Positions 58,791 to 64,000 of a stretch of 64,000 nucleotides of DNA are shown here, one piece after another. The notes under the pieces were generated by a model. That model saw only the letters and a list, made by a program, of their open reading frames with translations, did not search any database and was not told the origin of the DNA. How positions within the stretch are numbered: the first letter of the stretch is position 1; each line of letters opens with the position of its first letter. A program made the translations under genes and the position numbers. The DNA comes from Paenibacillus soyae (GTDB taxonomy: Bacteria; Bacillota; Bacilli; Paenibacillales; Paenibacillaceae), in contig NZ_JANIPJ010000012.1 of the NCBI RefSeq assembly GCF_024623455.1, positions 160,590-224,589 of the forward strand, given 5' to 3'.

Positions 58791-60035
58791 TCAGTCCTTC
58801 TCGTCATATCTTCTCATGACGATAACCGCGTTGTGACCGCCGAAGCCGAATGAATTGGACAGTCCAATCCTGAGGCTTGCTTTCCGCGCCTTGTTCGGGA
58901 CATAGTCGAGATCGCATGCCGGATCGGGATTATGCAGGTTAATCGTCGGCGGAATAACGCCCTCCTGCAAGCTTTTCGCGAGAGCAATCGCTTCCACCCC
59001 GCCTGCCGCGCCGAGAAGATGACCCAGCATGGATTTGTTCGCCGTAACCGGCACCTTGTACGCCGCTTCGCCGAACAGTCGCTTAATCGCGGCCGTCTCC
59101 GATAGGTCGCCCAGCTCCGTGCTCGTGGCATGGGCGCTGATGACGTCCACTTCATCCGGCGTAACGGCCGCATCGAGCATGGCTTCGCGCATCGACCGGA
59201 ACGCGCCCGTCCCTTCCGGATGCGTCGCGACCATGTGATAGGCATCCGAGCTGGCCCCGTACCCAATCACTTCCGCATAGATGCGCGCGCCGCGCTTCAG
59301 CGCATGAGTCAAAGATTCCAGAACGAGAATCCCTGCTCCTTCTCCCATAACGAAGCCGTCCCGGTCGCGGTCGAACGGCCGGCTGGCCGACTCGGGGCTA
59401 TCGTTCCGCGTCGACACTGCCGTTGCATTCGAGAAGCTGGCCAGAGCTATCGGAGTAACGGCCGCTTCGGCTCCTCCCGCGATAATGACATCCGTTCTTC
59501 CGGATTGGATCCGGTGGAAAGCCTCGCCGATCGCCGTGTTCCCAATGGAGCAAGCGGTAACCGGCGATAAAGTCGGCCCGTAGACCCCGAGCCTGATGCT
59601 GATCATTGCCGCGGCCATATTCGAGATCATCATCGGAACGAGCGTAGGGCTGACCTTGCCGACGCCCCGATCTCGCATAATAGCATGCTGGTCGACCAGC
59701 GTCTGTATGCCTCCAATGCCGGATCCGACATAGACGCCTACGCGCTCGCGGTCAATCTGATCCAGCTCCAGACCGGCGTCAAGCACCGCCTGATCGGCCG
59801 CTGCAACGGCGAATTGGCAGAAGCGGTCCATCCGGCGCGCTTCCTTGACGCCGAACAGCTCCTTCCCGTCGAAGCCTCGAACGAGCGCGGCGATCGTCGC
59901 CTTCTGTCCCTCCGCCTCGAAGCTGTCGATCCTCGTTACTCCGGATTTTCCATCCAGAAGATTCTCCCACAATTGATTTACGCTGTTGCCCAGCGGCGTA
60001 ATAGCCCCCATACCTGTTATGACGACGCGTTCCAT
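58791..60035 (-). CDS. fabF: 3-oxoacyl-ACP synthase II paralogue (FabF-like)
   Basis: 414 residues, full-length condensing enzyme. Catalytic Cys162 in VTACSIGNTAIGEAF (standard enzymes have ACATG), His302 in SAHATSTELGD, and His339 in NKSMLGHLLGAAGG. It extends acyl-ACP with malonyl-ACP. It is not beside other fab genes but divergent from an MmyB-like regulator, so it may be a secondary copy rather than the housekeeping enzyme. I chose MERVVITG, preceded by GGAGGG. Confidence 0.9.
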   Translation of the reverse strand: MERVVITGMGAITPLGNSVNQLWENLLDGKSGVTRIDSFEAEGQKATIAALVRGFDGKELFGVKEARRMDRFCQFAVAAADQAVLDAGLELDQIDRERVGVYVGSGIGGIQTLVDQHAIMRDRGVGKVSPTLVPMMISNMAAAMISIRLGVYGPTLSPVTACSIGNTAIGEAFHRIQSGRTDVIIAGGAEAAVTPIALASFSNATAVSTRNDSPESASRPFDRDRDGFVMGEGAGILVLESLTHALKRGARIYAEVIGYGASSDAYHMVATHPEGTGAFRSMREAMLDAAVTPDEVDVISAHATSTELGDLSETAAIKRLFGEAAYKVPVTANKSMLGHLLGAAGGVEAIALAKSLQEGVIPPTINLHNPDPACDLDYVPNKARKASLRIGLSNSFGFGGHNAVIVMRRYDEKD

Positions 60036-60156
60036 CCGTATCCCTCCATATTCGAATTGACTATGGAGATATCGTGCCATAGCATGTATCCTATTACAAG
60101 TTGTCGTTTATCCTAGTATAATTAGTACCAGCATATAATACGTCGAGGTGAACAAA

Positions 60157-60996
60157 ATGAATCGTCAAACCAGGCTGCAGGCTTTATCCGGATTTCTCAA
60201 ACAGGCAAGGTCGCGTATCTCTCCTTCTTCGGTCGGCTTGCCAGAAGGCGCCCGCCGGCGCACGCCGGGCTTGCGGCGGGAGGAAGTCGCACAGCTTGCG
60301 GGCGTCAGCTCGACTTGGTACACCTGGCTTGAGCAAGGCCGCGACATTAAAGTGTCCGCCTTCGTGCTGGACTGTATAGCAACAGCCCTGCAGCTGACGG
60401 CGGACGAGAGGAAATACGTATTTTCGCTGGCGCTCGAAGCCGGACCGGTCGTCCGGCCCCCTAAGGAAGAGGTTGCGCAGATCAGCCCCTCCCTTCGCAA
60501 AATCATACAAGACCTTCGCAGCTGCCCGGCGATTATCTCCGACCGCCGCTGTCATATCGTCGGCTGGAACGAGGCAGCCGCTCATGTATTCCTCGATTTC
60601 GAGCAAATCCCCGCCGACCAGCGCAATATGATCCGGCTATTGTTCTCGCGGCGGGAGTTCAAGCGCCTGGCCGGCAATTGGGAGCAATTCGCCAGCGGCT
60701 TTCTGGCTATGTTCCGCGCTTATTACGGACAATATGTAGAGGATGAATGGTACGTGCAATTCCTTCGCGAGATGATAGAGACGTACCCGGAATTCCAGAG
60801 CTACTGGGAAGGGAGCGAAGTTAGCTTTGCGCCCGAGGTTGCGCTCGAATTCCGCCATGCGAAAGCCGGCAAAATGCTGTTCCATCTGACATCGCTGCAA
60901 GTGCACGGCAATACCGATCTGCGCTGCAGCATCTATACGCCCGCGCCGGATACGAGCACCGAATCGAAGATGCTGACGTTAATGATGGGACACTAA
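60157..60996 (+). CDS. MmyB-like XRE-family transcriptional regulator
   Basis: 279 residues. N-terminal helix-turn-helix with RRRTPGLRREEVAQLAGVSS and TWYTWLEQGRDIKVSAFVLD, the signature of this group, followed by a PAS-like MmyB ligand-binding domain (about 105-270; GWNEAAAHVFLDF; FRHAKAGKMLFHLTSLQVHG). Related domains bind fatty acids, which would fit control of the divergent FabF-like gene; that is inference. Start at the ATG with GAGGTG 6 bases upstream. Confidence 0.88.
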   Translation: MNRQTRLQALSGFLKQARSRISPSSVGLPEGARRRTPGLRREEVAQLAGVSSTWYTWLEQGRDIKVSAFVLDCIATALQLTADERKYVFSLALEAGPVVRPPKEEVAQISPSLRKIIQDLRSCPAIISDRRCHIVGWNEAAAHVFLDFEQIPADQRNMIRLLFSRREFKRLAGNWEQFASGFLAMFRAYYGQYVEDEWYVQFLREMIETYPEFQSYWEGSEVSFAPEVALEFRHAKAGKMLFHLTSLQVHGNTDLRCSIYTPAPDTSTESKMLTLMMGH

Positions 60997-61028
60997 CGAG
61001 AGGCGCTTTATGCGGAGAACACCTCCCA

Positions 61029-61904
61029 TTAAAGCTTTTCCCAGATGCCTTTCAAAATGTTCTTCAGCAATAACGACTGCTGCCAACGGTCGCTGATCTC
61101 TTGCGTCCTGCCGGCATGCTCGTCGATTGTAATCGCATACGGTGCAGGTCCAAGCTCGCAAACGACGGGCAGCTTGCTCTTAGGCTCGGCGTTTGCGACC
61201 CAGTCCGACATGCCTTTCCGCCACCATTGCTTGAACCGAGGAACGATGGGATGCTCTCCGTTTTCGCCAATGCCGACCTGAACCTGCTCCCCATTCGATA
61301 TCCTTGCATGGATAGACGACGTTTGCTCCAATAAGATGCTTAGAAGTCTATCCGCCTCTTCGTCCGGCGAGTGCATCTCCCCCGCTACGACATAATGGGA
61401 GAAATCGATTGTCAGGGGAAGGCGGCCAAGACGTTTCACATAATTTGCGGTACGGATGAGATCTTGCGTGATGGTGCCGCGATGCGTCTCGATGTAGACC
61501 GGAATACGATACTCGGCCGAACAGGCAAGCATTTCGCTAAGCAGCTTTTCCGCGGATTCATCGATCAGGAACGGAGTCAGCACTTGCGCGTTCACAAAAT
61601 CAATGCCACCGGTCTGTTTAACATTCTCAAGAAACGCTCTTAAATCCGCAGTGGATTTGGGGTAAGCATTAACTCCGAAGGATAGCTCGTATCGCTCCAT
61701 TAAATTTCTCCAGTCGGACGCTTCTTCCTGGGACGGAACAAAACCGTTAATCCCATTGAATCCGGCTTCCGCAATTGCGGCTACCTTCTCTTCCTTCGTC
61801 CACTCACGGCCGTTCCGGCCGAAGCCGTTCATCGTCCACCAGGACATCTGGACGTCTAACGCCAGATCCTTATTTTTGATCATATTAGTTATGTTGCCAC
61901 TCAT
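61029..61904 (-). CDS. Sugar phosphate isomerase/epimerase-like TIM-barrel protein
   Basis: 291 residues, xylose isomerase-like TIM barrel (AP endonuclease family 2). Metal ligands are suggested by IPVYIETHRGTITQD (Glu, His), LPLTIDFSHYV (Asp, His) and a late VVCELGP (Glu). Family members act on sugars, inositol or keto acids; substrate not predictable. Start at MSGNITN, with TGAGG 6 bases upstream; the frame is open to a TTG at 61916. Confidence 0.82.
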   Translation of the reverse strand: MSGNITNMIKNKDLALDVQMSWWTMNGFGRNGREWTKEEKVAAIAEAGFNGINGFVPSQEEASDWRNLMERYELSFGVNAYPKSTADLRAFLENVKQTGGIDFVNAQVLTPFLIDESAEKLLSEMLACSAEYRIPVYIETHRGTITQDLIRTANYVKRLGRLPLTIDFSHYVVAGEMHSPDEEADRLLSILLEQTSSIHARISNGEQVQVGIGENGEHPIVPRFKQWWRKGMSDWVANAEPKSKLPVVCELGPAPYAITIDEHAGRTQEISDRWQQSLLLKNILKGIWEKL

Positions 61905-62022
61905 GTAGAGCCTCAACCGCCTTCCCTATTCAAATCTTTCTATTCCGTCATTTAAATATTAGGCAGTTGCGAATCATCTTGAAAGTAACAATGACGCTAT
62001 ATGTTCACACTATCCTGCTGCA

Positions 62023-62051
62023 TGAAAAGAAAAGCATCGTTATGCTATACT
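62023..62051 (+). promoter_or_regulatory. Promoter of the DUF1904 gene (extended -10)
   Basis: TGAAAA (62023-62028), 17-base spacer, TATACT (62046-62051) with TGC directly before it, an extended -10 element. Confidence 0.45.
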
Positions 62052-62091
62052 ACATGAGACCAACTTTTATTAAACAGGAGGAACGACAATA

Positions 62092-62424
62092 ATGCCCCAC
62101 CTATTATTCCGCGGAGTCCCAGCCGAACGACTTCAATCCGTGGCCGAGCCATTAGTCGAACAGTTAGCCGTTATTTGCGATTGCGGAACAGATAACTTCA
62201 CGATGAACTGCGTGCATGCAACCAACGTGTTCGGTGCGCTGCCGGGCGACCCCGCATTTGCTTTCGTCGAGGTAGGCTGGTTCGAAAGGGGCCGGGACGT
62301 TCGGGATCGATTTGCAGCAGCCGTGACCCGTTACGTCTCGCAGCTAGACATCCCTGAAGTCGAAATCGTATTCCATGCTTACCGCGAGGATAGCTATTAC
62401 ATAAACGGGAAGCCAGTGGAGTGA
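62092..62424 (+). CDS. DUF1904 family protein
   Basis: 110 residues. MPHLLFRGVPAERLQSVAEP is the typical DUF1904 opening, VEVGWFERGRDVRDRFAAAV and VEIVFHAYREDSYYINGKPV follow. The family has a tautomerase-like ferredoxin fold with unknown function. AGGAGG lies 10 bases before the ATG. Confidence 0.9.
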   Translation: MPHLLFRGVPAERLQSVAEPLVEQLAVICDCGTDNFTMNCVHATNVFGALPGDPAFAFVEVGWFERGRDVRDRFAAAVTRYVSQLDIPEVEIVFHAYREDSYYINGKPVE

Positions 62425-62449
62425 TATCTCATCGCGAAACTGCAACAAA

Positions 62450-62498
62450 AAACAGCGGCAGCCTATGATCGTTTTCGATCTTAGGCTTGCCGCTGTTT
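62450..62498. terminator. Bidirectional terminator between DUF1904 and EamA genes
   Basis: AAACAGCGGCA (62450-62460) pairs with TGCCGCTGTTT (62488-62498), with inner GCCTA/TAGGC and GATC/GATC pairing; A-run on the left serves the minus strand. Confidence 0.85.
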
Positions 62499-62506
62499 CA
62501 TCATTC

Positions 62507-63421
62507 TTAAGTACTCTTGACGCCATATTCGGCTTTCGGTTCGCGCGGCATCCTTCTCTTAAAGTTCGTGATCGCGACGCCAGCCAATATCAGCACTCCG
62601 CCGCCTATCTGCGCGGGCAGGATCGGATCGCCCAAAACGAAATGGCTGACAATAATGGCGATAAACGGCGGAATATTCATGAACATGGCGCTCATGGAAG
62701 CTCCGGCCACCGCTATGCCCGAGTTCCACCAGAAGCCCGCCAGCCCTTGGCCGATGACGGCGACGCTTACGAGCAACACCCACATGATGGCCTGCTGGCT
62801 AGCGTGAAGATCGCCGTTTAATGCTTCTACCGCCACAGCCGGAGACATAAGAATCGTGCCGATCACCGTGGAGTATATCGTCACCTCGTACGAGCTCATC
62901 GCTGTCGTCAACTTGCGTATGAACAACAGGCTCACCGACATGCCTAACATTGCCACCAGCAAATAAACGTCGCCGTGGGAAATTCCTAGCTCCTTGCCGC
63001 CGTACACCACGATGCAGACAACGCCGATCAGTGCCACAATGGCTCCGGTCAGCTTTTGCCCGGTGATCGCCTCTTTAAGGAAGATTCGCGACAGCAACGT
63101 GGTCGCGATCGGTGAAAGCGCGATGATTAGCGCGGCATTGCCGGCAGTCGACTCCCGCAAACCGGTAAAATAAAACAGCTGGTTGATCAGCGTGCCGGTA
63201 ATGCCGGCCATAAGCAATAGGAACCATTCGCGTTTCGTCGGACGCCGCATCGATTTGTTGATGACAGCCACCGATATCAAAAAAAGAGACATAACGACCA
63301 ATCGTGCAAAAGATAAAAATATCGGCGAAAAATCGCGAAGCATGTACGCGCTCGCCACATAGTTGCCTCCCCAAAGCAAGGAGACGCCCCATAATTTAAG
63401 AAATACCGTACGATCAGACAT
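62507..63421 (-). CDS. EamA-family (DMT) metabolite transporter
   Basis: 304 residues, ten membrane helices in two EamA halves; LLWGGNYVASAYMLRDFSPI opens the first and LGISHGDVYLLVAMLGMSVS the second. Such carriers export amino acids or other metabolites. Start at MSDRTVFLK (63421) preceded by GGGAG at 11 bases; an earlier ATG at 63439 is possible. Confidence 0.88.
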   Translation of the reverse strand: MSDRTVFLKLWGVSLLWGGNYVASAYMLRDFSPIFLSFARLVVMSLFLISVAVINKSMRRPTKREWFLLLMAGITGTLINQLFYFTGLRESTAGNAALIIALSPIATTLLSRIFLKEAITGQKLTGAIVALIGVVCIVVYGGKELGISHGDVYLLVAMLGMSVSLLFIRKLTTAMSSYEVTIYSTVIGTILMSPAVAVEALNGDLHASQQAIMWVLLVSVAVIGQGLAGFWWNSGIAVAGASMSAMFMNIPPFIAIIVSHFVLGDPILPAQIGGGVLILAGVAITNFKRRMPREPKAEYGVKST

Positions 63422-63578
63422 AAAATGAATAACTCCCATAGATCCATATTTCAAAACATCGGCTTCCCGTTCGACAATGATTATACGTTTTATCTACAAC
63501 TATATTTATGGATTACCCCTCTATATGCTCTACACCACCTTAGGAAAATTTTTGAATTAATAATTTTGCAGTAAAAAT

Positions 63579-63608
63579 AAACCCGCCGCAACATCATGCG
63601 ACAGGTTT
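63579..63608 (-). terminator. Terminator after tRNA-Ser
   Basis: Imperfect hairpin with AAACC/GGTTT ends and CGCA/TGCG inside, followed by ATTTTT on the minus strand. It would end the rRNA/tRNA transcript. Confidence 0.65.
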
Positions 63609-63675
63609 TGCAATCAAAGCTTAGTATGTACAATTGAAAAGTTGATCGGAAGCACATGCCATTCTGGAAATAATC

Positions 63676-63766
63676 TGGCAGAGAGGAAGGGATTCGAACC
63701 CTCGATACGCGGTTAACGTATACACGATTTCCAATCGTGCTCCTTCGACCACTCGGACACCTCTCT
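63676..63766 (-). tRNA. tRNA-Ser (anticodon GGA)
   Basis: 91 bases with encoded CCA. Acceptor stem AGAGAGG/CCTCTCT, anticodon stem-loop CACGA-TTGGAAA-TCGTG with GGA anticodon (reads UCC/UCU), long variable arm TATACGTTAACCGCGTATC typical of serine tRNAs, T-arm GGGTTCGAATCCC. Confidence 0.96.
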
Positions 63767-63780
63767 ATAAGGTAGATCAA

Positions 63781-63796
63781 CAAGGCTTGCGCCTTG
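63781..63796 (-). other. Short hairpin between 23S rRNA and tRNA-Ser
   Basis: CAAGGC (63781-63786) pairs with GCCTTG (63791-63796). It is next to CTTGAAAACTGGATA, a phrase common in Firmicute rRNA spacers. Confidence 0.4.
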
Positions 63797-63848
63797 AAAA
63801 CTGGATACGAAAGTTTTAGCTGAATGATCTTTATGCTGAATTTGGGGC

Positions 63849-63900
63849 CCCCGCAAAGTAATCGGAATGATCATCGAAGCCTACGCTTCACTTTGTGGGG
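63849..63900 (-). other. Hairpin just after the 23S rRNA 3' end (processing stem)
   Basis: CCCCGCAAAGT (63849-63859) pairs with ACTTTGTGGGG (63890-63900) with one mismatch, enclosing GAAGC/GCTTC. It starts 8 bases after the rRNA end and resembles an RNA-processing stem rather than a terminator. Confidence 0.5.
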
Positions 63901-63907
63901 TATCTTA

Positions 63908-64000
63908 GGATAAGCCCTCGACCGATTAGTATTCGTCAGCTCCACACGTTGCCGTGCTTCCACCCCGAACCTATCAACCTCGTCGTCTTCAAGGGGTCTT
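63908..64000 (-). rRNA. 23S ribosomal RNA, 3' end only
   Basis: Read on the minus strand it contains GACGACGAGGTTGATAGGTT and GTGTGGAGCTGACGAATACT, then AATCGGTCGAGGGCTTATCC, the conserved 3' end of Firmicute 23S rRNA. The gene runs off the right edge. Confidence 0.95.

Noticed and set aside
63490..63783. 97-residue minus-strand frame starting MLIYLIERCPSGRRST
   Set aside because: It runs through the tRNA-Ser gene; the first part is the tRNA read as protein.
1..64000. CRISPR arrays, insertion sequences, prophage or integrase genes
   Set aside because: I saw no regularly spaced repeats, transposase or recombinase frames in the window.

Overview
The window looks like chromosomal DNA of a Gram-positive, endospore-forming Firmicute of the Paenibacillaceae (Paenibacillus/Cohnella type). 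Evidence: a complete GerA-type germination operon, several secreted proteins with S-layer-homology (SLH) domains, carbohydrate ABC importers of the LplB/YtcP type next to membrane-bound AraC regulators, strong AGGAGG ribosome sites, and moderately GC-rich coding sequence. Species cannot be fixed from this alone.

Layout. 1-2000: 5' end of a MetE-like methyltransferase gene, a broken GNAT-like gene, a parvulin-type prolyl isomerase without an export signal and a frameshifted membrane-protein gene. 2200-5200: a small operon (PfpI-like, PNPOx-like, DsrE-like) divergent from a LysR regulator. 5290-19100: a pectin (rhamnogalacturonan I) locus on the minus strand: two permeases, binding lipoprotein, FG-GAP protein, YesU-like protein, YetA/PL26-like protein and PL11 lyase, with a YesS-like regulator and a rhamnogalacturonan acetylesterase upstream. 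19300-29900: an SLH/Ig-like surface protein, then a second importer operon with its own GHL6-type hydrolase and membrane AraC regulator. CcpA (cre) boxes sit before both importer operons and before the first regulator. No importer ATPase is encoded here, so both systems probably share an MsmX-type ATPase elsewhere.

30000-35200: an aldo/keto reductase, then the most novel item: a 28-residue peptide gene followed by an E1/ThiF-like enzyme with an N-terminal PqqD-like recognition domain and an M50 membrane metalloprotease. I read this as a minimal RiPP (ribosomally made, modified peptide) cluster. It is followed by a YoaS/YozG-like pair, a 56-residue hydrophilic protein and the 3' remnant of an ABC-2 permease.

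35200-42200: DUF3231 protein, a GMC oxidoreductase with its small subunit, and two membrane c-di-GMP proteins. 42400-53500: an SLH gene broken by one TGA and a ger operon with two GerAB-type permeases, flanked by two paralogous beta-lactamase-fold/SLH proteins. 53500-63500: housekeeping and transport genes (ArAE exporter, Nudix, aldo/keto reductase, MATE, AraC, FabF paralogue, MmyB-like regulator, TIM-barrel isomerase, DUF1904, EamA). 63580-64000: tRNA-Ser(GGA) and the 3' end of a 23S rRNA gene on the minus strand, with no 5S between them. There is no gene-free stretch longer than about 260 bases.
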